A stretch of DNA of 64,000 bases, taken from assembly GCA_014904845.1 (NCBI GenBank), contig MU119336.1, positions 1-64,000 on the forward strand, read 5' to 3'. The position numbers and the translations under genes were made by a program. Below the pieces are notes generated by a model that was given only the letters and a program-made list of their open reading frames with translations, ran no database searches and was not told the origin of the DNA. Below, piece after piece: positions 1 to 11,167 of this stretch. Source of the stretch: Acephala macrosclerotiorum (taxonomy: Eukaryota; Ascomycota; Leotiomycetes; Helotiales; Mollisiaceae). Position 1 is the first letter of the stretch. The number at the start of each line of letters is the position of its first letter.

Positions 1-93
1 CCTAACCCTAACCCTAACCCTAACCCTAACCCTAACCCTAACCCTAACCCTAACCCTAACCCTAACCCTAACCCTAACCCTAACCCTAACCCT
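1..93. repeat. Telomere repeat array
   Basis: About 15 perfect tandem units of CCCTAA start at the first base, in the orientation expected for the left end of a chromosome (C-rich strand reading inward). The array ends in CCCTTTTTG, after which the sequence is unique and AT-rich. This marks the window as a true chromosome end rather than an internal contig edge. Confidence 0.98.
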
Positions 94-1480
94 TTTTGTC
101 AATACCGAGAATAATCGCAAAATAAATCATCGAATTATCAAATTAATCAAACTTTTTAAAACTTTACAAAATAAATAAAATAAATAATATTATCATTTTT
201 TCTATTTGCATTTTCTCGTTTTCTTTTACTTTTAGCGAACTCCATATCTTTTTTAATTACTATTTTTGCTCAGTATTGAATTTCACGAGTTTTTAATAGT
301 TCGCAAATTGCAAATCGAGTTCAATATCAATTCTTAAATCAACTTTATCACTCTAATTATTCTCATTACTACTACTTTTCTTATTATCTTTTTCTACACT
401 TATTGCCTTTGAAACACGCAAACAATATAATATAAAACGTTTTCAATATCCAATATATCGATTCAAACTCTTCTCGTTCTATAATCGAACCATTGATCGA
501 TTTTGAACAATATTCGTTGTATTTGTAATTCGAAATCAAAATAAAATATTATTATAAAAAGAATTAAATTCAGTCACTGCACTTTTGATTATTAGATTTA
601 CAATCGATACAATTTGTTTCAATAATTCGTTTTATCGATCGAGAATTCTATTAACGTAAATAATTCGCTTAAAATTACATTTTACAAAATGATCGTACTA
701 TCGAACGAGATTCTACCAATTAATATTATCGTTCTTTTTTATCTCTTTTTCAATTACAATTTACTTTTCAACGTTTTTTTTTTTCGTTTCTTTGAATTCT
801 CGTAAAAGTTAAATTTTGTTATTTTCGTTTTTCTTTATTAAAATAATTTGAGATTATATAAAAACGGATTTTATTTGAATGATAAAATACTACTAATAAA
901 ATCTTTCAAAAAATAATTAAATATAAACTTTCATTTAATAAATCGAGATTTTTTTACTATATCGCCAATTATATTCTTTGTTACAATATTTACGAATCGT
1001 TTTACGACTAGTAAAAATGTGAATATAATCATTGCACAAATAAACAAAAATAAAATCTTCAAGCGTCTCAAATAAAAATCTATTCGTCGGTAAAATCGCG
1101 ACGTTTTCAAGTTTTACTAATGCAAACTAAACATAATAATCAAAAAGCGACTACTTCTTTTTTTTCTTTTTTAAATCGTGCGTATCTCTTAAATGCCCAT
1201 TTAAGTTTTTAATTACTCGTTTATATATTTTGCAAATTAATAGTTTATATTCGACGTCGTAGTAAAAATCGTCGACGGTCGCAAATAGAATTACTATCTA
1301 AGTACTTAAAAATCCAATCAATTTCAACTTTAAATTATAATTTTAACACCATTAAACAAACTTCTTTTATACTTCTTTTATTTGAACATAATAAACAATT
1401 TCAAATATTAATCAATTGCAGTATACTGCGTCTGAATTGGAATTGAAATAGAATTACTAACCGACATTCTTACCCCGCCA
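94..1480. other. AT-rich subtelomeric DNA without genes
   Basis: Extremely A+T-rich with no open frame of useful length on either strand. C and G that remain are often found as CpG inside TCGA, TCGT or ATCG, while CC, GG and GC are scarce. This could be a mutated (RIP-like) repeat, but CpA is not obviously depleted, so classical RIP is not shown. No recognisable transposon protein remains. Confidence 0.8.
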
Positions 1481-2499
1481 TATCGCTCCCGCTATATCGC
1501 TCAAGCGCTAAACCTATTAACGTTAGCGCCCGCTGCCAAACCGATCGATTTGGTGGATAGTCTCATGGAAAGACTCTAGCGACCAAAAACGATACAAGAC
1601 CTACAAATATAGTACACGATTACTTGGTGCATTTGATTATATAAAAACATAATATTGAAAGTTTGTTGCAATGGAAATAAACAGCGTAGAAAAAACTGGT
1701 ATTTCACCGAAATAGTGTTTCAACGGAAAGCGCATTAGTCAGCAGCCGCACAGCCAATCAGCGCATGCAATTTTGGTGTTTCCCCGAAACACCACCGTAA
1801 AATAATTGGTCGGGTAAATTTGTACCTGCGTTTGTCGGTCCCGGCGACCAACTTCCGAAGTATGGGCGGTAGCCTTGCGTTCATCATTTGCACTCGAGAG
1901 TGCTGCGGAGGAGCTTGTGCTTGGTGAAGTACCGACGTCTGAGTTGGCGAGGTCAAAAGAGTAGACAAATTCTGGGACATAAGCCAGCAAGCAAAGTAAT
2001 TTCAATAACATAATGAGTGAATGAGGCTGAGCAACAAAATGAATGTGGTAGGCTACAAGGCCGGAGAGTTGAAGATAAGATGAGAATCGCGTGTCGCAGA
2101 TCAACAGCCAAAGTCGCGACTCTTTAACTGCGTTGGAAATCTCTACGAGACATCACAATCTACAATGCGCTAACAATTAAGCTAATGGCCGCTCAATATT
2201 TGGGTCTTATCATCTGATACTAACGATACTGATGTCTCACTTGCAGACTTGCTGTTCAATCAAATAAGATGACTTAGTGAATATTGTCGAAATAAGGACG
2301 CCCATGCACTGGATCGATTCGAGAGGAAAAACATAACGAATAAAAAAAGATTTGAGAGAGAGCACTAGATCACATTGACGTCGAGATTGGAAATCAAGAC
2401 CAAAGCTACAAAGCATGATGGATGCATCATACAAGCGAAAGAGGGGGAGAAGGCCAAGGGTGAAAAAAGCAACGTGAAACCCACAATCTATTGCGATGC
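1481..2499. other. Subtelomeric stretch, no supported gene
   Basis: Base composition returns to normal at about 1.48 kb. Short open frames on the minus strand (1735-2104) have no recognisable motif and overlap each other in different frames, so I do not call a gene. It may contain more gene relics like the sulfotransferase remnant next to it. Confidence 0.5.
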
Positions 2500-3541
2500 C
2501 GCCCCCAACCGAATAAGGGGAGAAATCTGATAAGCTCACAATCTACGAACTGTCCATTTCTGAACAAGAAAAGCAGAATATCACGGCAACTGCGACACCT
2601 GACCCGAAGAGAACGTTCCAGACCGTTTCTCTCAATCGATTCTGAAGATATATACTTGTCGTACATAAAATCCTTCATCGCATTTCCTCATGGGAACGGA
2701 ACATCAGGGGCTGGCTTGCCCAGAAAATTGCACAGCGGCTCCCTGGATATCCTTTTAGTATCTGCAATATCACAATACAGTGAACAGGTACCATCCCTCA
2801 TCGATTCGATACTCTAGCAAACATCCCTGAGCCAACTTTCGAACGTGTTCATTGTGCTCGGCAAAGATGCGCTTCCTGTTCTTCTCGAACTCACCTTCCC
2901 AGTGCCACTGCCACACTCCCCAGCCCTTGAACAAGATCAATCGCACACAGGATGCAGTAGGTTGACGGATGTGAACAGCCATGATCGACGAGAGGCCTCG
3001 ACGCTGCTAAGAACAGAGTTAAACCAGGATTCGATATCGCGCGTCGGAGGACGACTTTGACTTTAAAATATACTTTGACCAATTCTTTCGGAAATTGATT
3101 GCATGGAATGTCAATCACTACCATGCAGCGTCTGAGAAGTTAGCTAGAACTATCAGTGACTAGACCCATTGCTTGATACGATGAACCTACTTCCAATCCT
3201 CTCTTGTGAGTGGCTTGCAAATGCCATCGTACAGTACTTCACTTTCGCTGCTTCATCCCACATGTTGATATCTGGCGGATTTCTGAACGCTGGCTCGCAT
3301 CCGTGATACCTCGTGTTCTGTGAGTCGCGCATAGATTCAAAGGTCAATTGGCTTACGCATCATATCCCGGGATTTTCAAAGCCACAAACATGGCTTGAAA
3401 TGTCAGAGGTGAGATCATGGGAGGAACGGACCTACAATCCGTGCCCGTGCGACTGAGTCCAAGGGCAAGAACTTCCATTGGACGATCGCAACGACATGTT
3501 CTGCGATCTATGTGAGTGATAGTTGCTTGTTCAGGAGGCAT
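2500..3541 (-). pseudogene. Sulfotransferase-like (Sulfotransfer_4 type) pseudogene
   Basis: Pieces of a fungal P-loop sulfotransferase-like protein appear in the right order on the minus strand but in different frames. The N-terminal MEVLALGLSRTGTD (P-loop-like start) lies near 3,470, followed by RYHGCEPAFRNPPDINMWDE near 3,250-3,310. Then come a PLTREDWK block near 3,185-3,210, an ESWFNSVLSSVE block near 2,990-3,030, EHNEHVRKL near 2,850 and EPLCNFLGKPAPDVPFP near 2,690-2,740. At least three frame changes separate these blocks, and a TGA at 2688-2690 sits where the family has FPRGN (CGA to TGA). Known family members act on small metabolites or remain unassigned. I infer a once-normal gene of about 250 residues that decayed near the telomere. 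An unusual intron pattern could rescue some shifts but not all. Confidence 0.8.
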
Positions 3542-4028
3542 ACTGAGCTCAGTATGAGGAAGAGGCAAAACGAGTGAAACGTCTGATGGAAGGAAGGGAT
3601 GGGACTTTGGTAAGACGTACTGCAAGCTTAAGTATGCGGCAACATGGGATAGCGTGTCGACCATACGTGCAAGAGAAACCAGAACTGCTGGTAGTGTTGA
3701 TGTTTTGAACGAGCTAAGATATGCCGATCAAGACTTACGTGAAAACTTACACAGGACGACGGCGCAGACAACAAACGTACTAACACCGATTTGCGTAAAT
3801 ATAACTTGGCCCGTGGAGCCAATTCTACCATTGAACTCTACCGCACGATATGAAGTGCGATGAAATAATGACACCGAATGAACTGATAGCTAGACTCGAG
3901 CCGTATCCATGCAGGAGAGGCAAATGACTTGATGAATGGTACTCCTTCGTTCCCAAGAAACTCGGCGTTTGATGCCATCGTATAGCTCTGTCGTTCATCG
4001 GGGGAGATTCTAAAATGCATGACGTACA
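3542..4028. other. Intergenic, no supported gene
   Basis: Lies between the sulfotransferase relic and the 3' end of the decarboxylase-like gene. No motif-bearing open frame on either strand. Confidence 0.5.
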
Positions 4029-4896
4029 TTACACCTCGTTTTCAATGTCTGCCACTCGAGGGACTCTGTGAAGTCTTGTACCTCCGAATGCGGCCACCAT
4101 TTCCACCTGTAGCATTGTGAGCAAGATTCATGACTTGGGAATCAATACTTACGCATTGCTGAATCTGCTCAACGTCCTCCTTGCTGATACCTACTCTTCT
4201 TGTGCCTCGCAGGTGCCATGCTGTCTCCAAAGGGAGGTTCTGTATCATGATACCAGAAAGAGTGACTAATTCGGTCTCGATGGGTGTCAGGATACTATGA
4301 TCTGAAAGATAGAAGCCGTAGGTAATCTGTCTGGAAATGAAGTCGAAGTCCTTGTGAGCAGCGAATTGATCGGTTACTGTGGAAAGGTTGCTTTGGTATA
4401 TAGTGTTGAGCCACTTCTCGCCGCGAGCTCTATTCTCTGGGCCTGCTTGCCAATTCTCACTGCCAGCTCCGTCAGCAATGCTCAACTAGCAGCAGAATTG
4501 ACCAACCGCGAGAAGGAATAATCTTTGTCTTCGGGCTTCTCTATCTTGGATATAGAGAATAGGGCTTCGAGAGGCTTGCAGACGCCCTGGATGGATACAT
4601 TCTTGACGAGAGCTTCTCGAAGTCGGCGGATGAGAGCCTGCCTCGATTCCGATGTGGAAAACTCCGGCTTGTTGATCAGGTAGGTATAAAGATTGGCGGT
4701 ATGCTCAGGTTCTACGCCAACGAGGGCTGAGAGCTGGCAGATGTCAACAGCTGTTTGCCAGAGTGCCCATGGACTAGCAACTCACAACCACCATGTACCA
4801 TGTATCATTTCCAACCGTCTTGTGGGGAAACTTCTTCTCGATAGACTCGAAGAGAGCAATGGCTTCATCTTTGGTGGGATCTTGAGCTACTGCCAT
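4029..4896 (-). CDS. Carboxymuconolactone decarboxylase / AhpD-like protein
   Basis: Four exons (4896-4786, 4733-4507, 4459-4153, 4106-4029) join with matching phases to give 240 residues. The first exon carries a conserved start, MAVAQDPTKDEAIALFESIE, and the second an all-helical region. The AhpD-like core lies in exon 3, around the block ETELVTLSGIMIQNLPLETA and the following WHLRGTRRVG. Classical AhpD enzymes have a CxxC pair before the conserved histidine; here that stretch has no cysteine pair, so peroxidase chemistry is doubtful. Family members are often mitochondrial or cytosolic and poorly characterised in fungi. The gene is divergent from the Ybp-family gene, their ATGs 571 bp apart. 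An upstream ATG-like extension exists but has no conserved content, so I chose 4896. Confidence 0.85.
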
Positions 4897-5467
4897 ATTG
4901 CTAGAGAATCGTCGGGTGTGATTGAAGTATGGGTATGGTCGTAAGTCGTTGTGATTTGGGTGCTGGGAAGTATGTAGATGCCGATTCGGGAGGTCCGGAG
5001 CGGGGTCTGTCAGCATGACTCTTGCATGAACGAGTTCACTCACTCACGCTCGAGGTATTGTCGATCAAGTCGCAGGGTCTTGATTCTGCTACTGCAGACG
5101 AGCAATCTTCCTGTGACTTTCATCAGGGAATGCCAGCGAAACCTTCCTTCTTCCCAATTCTGGGCGGTCAAGGTCCGCAGACCATTTATTATACCTGAAT
5201 GTAAGAAAGGAATGAATCAGAAAAGAGATAGGGTACGTCAGATTTGCATCGCAGAAGACATGGACCTACCTGCTTGTGCCCAGGTGCAATTGGGTTGCTC
5301 TTGTTGAACGAGAGTACAAGGCTGCATCGGCATTTGTGTATTGTTGTTCCTGGACTCAGAGTGGGGCGGAGCGGAAAGGGCTTGGCATGCATAGCCTCAT
5401 CCCGCCAACAAGGCTGAAACTCCATATCAACACCACAACCTGCCAACTCAACTCTACACCCGCCATC
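4897..5467. promoter_or_regulatory. Shared divergent promoter region
   Basis: 571 bp separate the start codons of two genes read in opposite directions, so both promoters and 5' leaders must lie here. No clear TATA element or palindromic operator could be singled out by eye. Confidence 0.45.
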
Positions 5468-7367
5468 ATGGCTTCCACCGACCCCATTTCCGACCGCATT
5501 ACGGCCATCACGGTCAGTAAACCTCCAGCAGAAGACTATCTAATGTACTTGACGATCCTCGAATACAACATGTCACCAGAAATCTTGCCAACATTGGAAG
5601 GTTTCCTCCAAGATACGGAATTAACGCAGAACATTGGTTGGGATCTAATACATCTGCTACTTCCTCTCCCGGGCGCCGACAAATGCCTCACCACAATTGC
5701 GCGACTGGGTAATCCGCGGGAAGTCATATTGAAAGTGACGGAAGCACTGCAGAAGTTGGATTTGGACAGCATCGAGGAACAGGAGGGGAAAGACGGCGCA
5801 TCGCCAGATGATCTCGAAAGCTTCTGCACTTTGGTCAACCTTCTCTCTATACTACACCCTCGAATTAAGACGAAACATCCATCGCGATTCCTATCGACAA
5901 CTCTCATGGCAATCCTTACAGCCTTCCGCCCTTCCAACAGAGCAACGCTCGCCCTCATCTCCTTCGTCCATACAATCATTCCTGGAAAGAAACGACCACC
6001 TCTTCCTGGCCGAAAGTCCAGTGCTCAGATTCCTACCGCAGGGCCTGGACCCATAAACGAATCTGCGCCGGATCCAGAAGCACAGGAGGAGGCTCCAGAC
6101 GAGTCAGCCATCCAAGTCAAACTTCTACAGTCCTTCGTGACCCACGTCCTGGAAGAATACGTCAATGGGAATACTCTGGAGTGGGCAGCAAGATTGCAAG
6201 AGTCATTTGAACCGAAGAAAGTTGTAGCAGGCAGGACAAGCTTGGGAGAGGCATTTCGAGAGGAACCTGGACTGCAAACAAGAGATACGATTGCAGGCCA
6301 GCTAGTGGTAAGTTCTTCCTCCTCCCGCCCTAGCTCTATGCTTTCTTGGTCAAGAGTTGGAGGCAATCGTGTGTCTCCACTAACATTTCTAGGCAATTGC
6401 CCGCGACCTTGGTCTAACCGAATATCATGTTTTATTCGATGCTATCTACAACACTGACTCCCATCCTTCTGAATACGAGACCGAGTACCCATCCACTCCT
6501 AGCGATATACCTCTGTCGCAAGCAGGATCGCTGTTCCTCATCGCTTCGTTCGTTTTCTCCTCCATAATCTTCGGCTCGCGACTACAAGAACCAGAATTAT
6601 CCATCTTCCCCGATCATGCGAAGCTCGTGAAATATTTCATTGGAACCAATGGGCCTATGAACATTGGTGGCGAAGAGACTGGCGTCATCGACGCAGTGTT
6701 GGCCATTGGGCTATGGCTTGAGCATAACAACAGATTTGTCTCCGGGCCACTCGAGGACGAAGACTTCCTGCAGCATCTCCAATTCCTTTCCCTGCTTTCC
6801 GCCAACAATCCGTCACCAACTCTCCGATATGCAGCCCACGTTCTTACTTCATCGATACTGCATGCACACCCGGTCGATCGGCTGCGATTGACATTCATAA
6901 CAGACACGTTGGAAGAATGCCCTATCGAGACATTGAAAGGTTCCGCAGTGTCCTGGTTGAAAGAGGAAATCATTACTGCACATGAAAGGAACGCCAAGAA
7001 CGCTTTCAGCACTACTGTGGCACTTGGGGCTGCTCAGCCATACTTGTTTCCAGACACATCTCCTCTGAATCTTGCAGATAACATGGAGTTGGTCCAAGAA
7101 CTGGAGCAATCTTTCTCATTTCACATGGCTGTCGTCAACTTTCTGTATTTTGTTGGAGGCAAGCAGTATATCAACGTGGTGCCAAGTGGGATGATGGCTG
7201 TTGTCGAGGAAATCTACTTAGGACCTTTGAGACTTGCTCAGGAGAAGGCGCTAAAGATTTTCGAGACCGGGTCGCTGAAGGATGGAAAGGAGGTTGGGGC
7301 ATCAGTTGTCGAGTTGCAGCTGCTTGGAGACCGAATCGCGCTTTGCTCGGCCCAGATCAATGACTGA
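5468..7367 (+). CDS. Ybp1/Ybp2-type (YAP-binding/ALF4/glomulin) protein
   Basis: Two exons (5468-6307, 6393-7367) give 604 residues; the donor is a perfect GTAAGT and the join reads QLV-AIARDLG in frame. The start MASTDPISDRI is the first ATG followed by family-like sequence; an upstream in-frame ATG at 5276 only adds unconserved leader. The protein is all helical with long leucine-rich segments, a proline-rich linker near residues 175-205, and a conserved stretch GTNGPMNIGGEETGVIDAVL at the start of the C-terminal third. In yeast, Ybp1 is needed for peroxide activation of Yap1 and Ybp2 helps at kinetochores; glomulin and ALF4 bind cullin-RING ligases. Family length is about 600-670, so this copy looks complete. 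Which role it has here cannot be read from the sequence. Confidence 0.9.
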
Positions 7368-9059
7368 TGAATGGATGATTTTACCCCACGCTACCCGGTA
7401 GCTGTATCTGTGATCTTTCTACCATCCTCAACTTGACTTCAACGCTCTTTGCATCATCTCCGGGTTCAATGTCTTTCCAAGACTCCAAGTCATTAATTTG
7501 GCACGTGGGCACAACTACAAATGGGGTCACGACGCAGATGTTGTTTGCGAATATGGCGATGACCTTTAAAACAGGAGCAGATGCATGCCTCAATACTAGA
7601 TGGTCGGCTCAGCGATACGATAATCGATTAAAATGCTGCCAGCAAGACGGCATCGAGAATCCCATCGAGAATCTAAAAGCTTCCAACGTCAGCTACAGCA
7701 AGTACACAAGAGCAGACTACGAAGAGCGTCATACATCAATCCTCAATGACGGAACGTGAGGATTTTCTTACATTCTAGGATGGCTGGGTTTTTCCAAACC
7801 CTAGGATTTAGATGTGTACGGAATATGGGCTTCCCACTAGGTAAATTCATAGACCTTGGGCGATATAAGTTGCAAGATCATCGATTATTCATAGAGTCCG
7901 ACTTTTTGTTATTGGTCATTGAGGAAATCATTGTGTACAAGCTCAACGTGCTCTGTCACCTTGCAAATGTTTCGAAGTTCTTAGTGGACCTGGTGGACAT
8001 TAAAGAACACGTCAGCGCTTCAAGCTTTCCAGACATCCGGAGCGACATTGCACATCCTATTTCCGCTACCATGACAAACCCCATTCCCCTCGCAGACAAC
8101 AGTATAAACGAAGCCTTCTCGAAATTTTAGATCACATACAGCTAGATTACGATCTTCAGCATCTTATGAAAACAGGAGCCTTCTCTGATGCGACCCTTTA
8201 ACATGCCGCTGCATTCCTGACATTGAACCTACTTTCCAGGATCTTCAATGCTGCCTGTCATGGTCGCTTTTGAACCTGCTTGCCACCCCCAGATCTGATG
8301 CAGCCTATATAGCAGCTTTTGGCTATTCACAGCGAACGAAATAGCATTAGAAGCGTCACCATTCCCGAAGGAAGCTCTCCCTCTGAAGATAGAACCGTCA
8401 GAGCAACGTTTTTATAGTCACTTGCCAGCTGGGAAACCGGTTATCCTAGGCGAACAGGATATTCCAGTTGAAGATGGGAAAACGAAGGCAAGCACGCACA
8501 GCAACTATCGTCCTTTGATGATAGAGTGCAGTGATGATAATGATGAGACTTGAGAGTGAGCGCCTGAGCAAGATGAAGTTGATCGCGTCAGAACAAAACC
8601 ATGCAGGGGGTTGAGAGATCGAGTGTAGATGTCTGGGAGTCAAATTATCTCTACATCGCGTGAGTGATACCCTCCTTTCTTCGTTGAAGCCCAATGGTCT
8701 AAAGCGTTCCATATATTTGTCGATGACTGTCTTCCAAATTGCCAGATCGCAGTGGTATTATTTCGTTCTTAGCATATGTTGTTACGATGTCACTGTCCTC
8801 GCCCAGAGCTTCCACTTTCAAACCACACCTCCGCCGGTATCCACACCCGTCCTTGGTCATAATGTTCCCCATCAGCAGTTCCATAGACCTCCACCAGTGG
8901 GTATACCACAACTTCCACGAGACGTCCCTTCAAGTGGTCTTCGTGGTCATCGTGACAGACGAGTGAGTGTGGTTGGAGACGTAGGTTATTGACGTCGAAT
9001 GCCAGGTCTTGTGGCTTTAGCCCATTCAAATGAGTACAGCGGATAGCGGTTCTCTGTGT
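7368..9059. other. 1.7 kb without supported genes
   Basis: Several frames of 70-125 codons occur on both strands (for example 7756-8130 plus and 8446-8712 minus), but none has recognisable domains, good splice structure or a convincing ATG context. A single-copy unrecognised small gene cannot be excluded. Confidence 0.5.
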
Positions 9060-10332
9060 CTAAAGCTGGAAGGCGAGCTGCGCCACTTGCTTATAAATTT
9101 CTATTGCTCTCTCTTGAGCTGGGCCCAACATCTCAGGATCTAGTAGTAGTGCGGCTGGACTGAGCATGAACTTTTGGGCGCAAATCATCGATGCTTCTTC
9201 GATACGGTTGTTAATATAGGTGCGGGCTCTGTTTTCTGACTCGCTGCTTTTCGAATGTCCCGGTGGACAAACAAGTCTCAGTGTTTGAGATCTCCAGTGA
9301 TGGGCATCATTCAACCCCACTGCCGATTATTAGTCCAAGATTTCAGTTTTTCAACACAGAGTACTTACGCCTGAGAAATTCTACGTATGTTTCCTGTAGT
9401 GTGGGAGCTGCGTCCCCCATGCACAAAAATGGTTGCTGGATAATTCGAGTGTGAATATCCTGAGCCAGAAGAGCGTTGAGTAGCACCCCTGGGCCTTTTC
9501 CTGTCTGCATGCCTTGTGGTAGGAGGTTGTCATTCCTGATAGCTACAACACATAATAGATGCTTCAGTAGTACCGCGAAGTTAGATGGTCCTAATTCAGC
9601 GGCGATGGAGTTAGTCTTCACAACAAATTCCCTTGACCATGTCCGGATTCTTGTCTTCATCCTCTTGAGGTCTGACTTGATCTTGTTTTCGTCAAGTGGC
9701 GTCCAAAGTCCCAACTTCATATGCTTGAAAGCTTGCTCTTGATGCCTGTGGAATAGTTCTTGGTGGGCATTATGGGCTTTCTCTCTCTGAGATTCCAATT
9801 CTTGGACGCGAGCGAGGAGGAATGAAGTTTCGCGGTCGACCGCGCTAGGTAATATATCCGCCTTCCCTCCGATGATTACAAACCTCTCTTGGACAACCTC
9901 GTCTAGGCGAGCGTTGAGCTGCTTGATAGTTTCATCTTTTGATTCGACAATCGTGTTCAAGTAGTTTTGGCTTTGCTGCGTTTCGCCCAAGGTTCGTTGG
10001 AGGTCTTCTGTTCTGCGTTTTAGTCCCTGAATCTGGCGGTTGGCAGTGACTAAGACACCTCGCTGTTTTTGCCCGACGCCGTTCCATGGTGCATCGCTCG
10101 CTGGCTCTGTCAACAGAGATTTTGATGTGGGCGATGCGGAGCAGATTCTGTCGAGCATTTGTGGTGGCTGGTCCTCAAAGATATTAAGCCAGCTTCCGGG
10201 CATATCCACGGGTGAGTCCATGTTGCCTGCATCGGGGTGACGATTTGGCTTGGGAGTGAATAACTTGCCAGAGCGCTTCAAAGATGCCCAGAATCGACTC
10301 GCGATATTTGGTTGATTGATTTTGTCCTTCAT
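9060..10332 (-). CDS. Coiled-coil/helical protein, three-copy local family (copy A)
   Basis: Two exons (10332-9369, 9319-9060; donor GTAAGT, acceptor CAG) give 407 residues. Residues about 95-200 form a coiled coil rich in Q, E, R and L. After that comes a helical domain with the anchors GLWTPLDENKIKSDLK, TWSREF, LLNALLAQDIHTRIIQQPF and, after the intron, AHHWRSQTLRLVCPPG. The same order of anchors, with the intron at the same place, occurs in the genes at 15.2-16.1 kb (dead) and 16.5-17.5 kb (intact), so these are paralogs. I do not recognise the family. There is no signal peptide, membrane segment or catalytic motif. A scaffold or protein-binding role would suit the coiled coil, but that is inference. 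Confidence 0.8.
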
Positions 10333-11167
10333 GGTGGATTATCGCAAAGTTGCAGTATTTTGATAATTGGAACTACTAATGAGCACTTCTGCATGGGAAC
10401 TTCAGCTGAAGCAGGTACAGGAAGATTTATTCCTTCTCTTGATCTTTGGCGCCGATTTTGTAAGGGTCCAGAATGTTCCCAGTCCTCCTTAGGAGATCCA
10501 TTCTCCGAAACACGGGGCGAGATTGATGCTGAGCAGATGTTGAATTCTAGGCATCAGGACACACAATGCTCTCAATCTCCCAGCCTTTCTTACTTCTCCA
10601 TGCAGGTTTTAGTGAGCCAAAGTTATGCATTCTCCGAAACATTACGACATTGACCAAGCATTGTTCGCTGCTAGCGGAAGTGGGCTGAGAACGTTCAGGC
10701 AAGACTGGGACACTGCCAATGCTGACATGGCCACAGAATTCTCTCTGTGACACGGTTGGGCAAAATTCTGCACTCCGTGTCCTGATATTCGGATTCTGGC
10801 TATAATACAGCTATGAAAAATGGGACGCAGGGACACGGCTATGGGCTCTGTCTTTCAAATTCCGAGATTCGCGCATGATATGGAACCTAATTTGCAAACG
10901 AAAATTTGTCTTACCTTACGATCCGGGTTCGCAAATCTGCAAGGGCTATCCGCGGTTTCCGAAGCACGGTGCTACAATTTCATTTTCCCTGTTGGCAGAT
11001 ACTTCGAGAAGAAAAGTGATAATTTTCGAGCTAGATCTCCCTCAGACCTATCCCTGACCTATAAGTAAAGAAAGACCTGCCACCCTAAGGACATAGTAAC
11101 CAAGGACTTCTTCTCCATTAGTTGCATCCAAGCCACTTACTTCCACTTGCACGCTAGACATATCCAG
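10333..11167. other. Divergent intergenic region, no gene
   Basis: Separates the starts of copy A (minus) and the Hsp70-like gene (plus). Open frames present are short, overlapping and without motifs. It must hold both promoters. Confidence 0.5.

Noticed and set aside
1735..2104. Two overlapping minus-strand frames (81 and 121 codons)
   Set aside because: No recognisable motif, mutually overlapping in different frames, and located in relic-rich subtelomeric DNA.
7756..8130. 124-codon plus-strand frame with hydrophobic stretches
   Set aside because: No domain, no splice partners and ordinary intergenic composition; cannot be told from chance.
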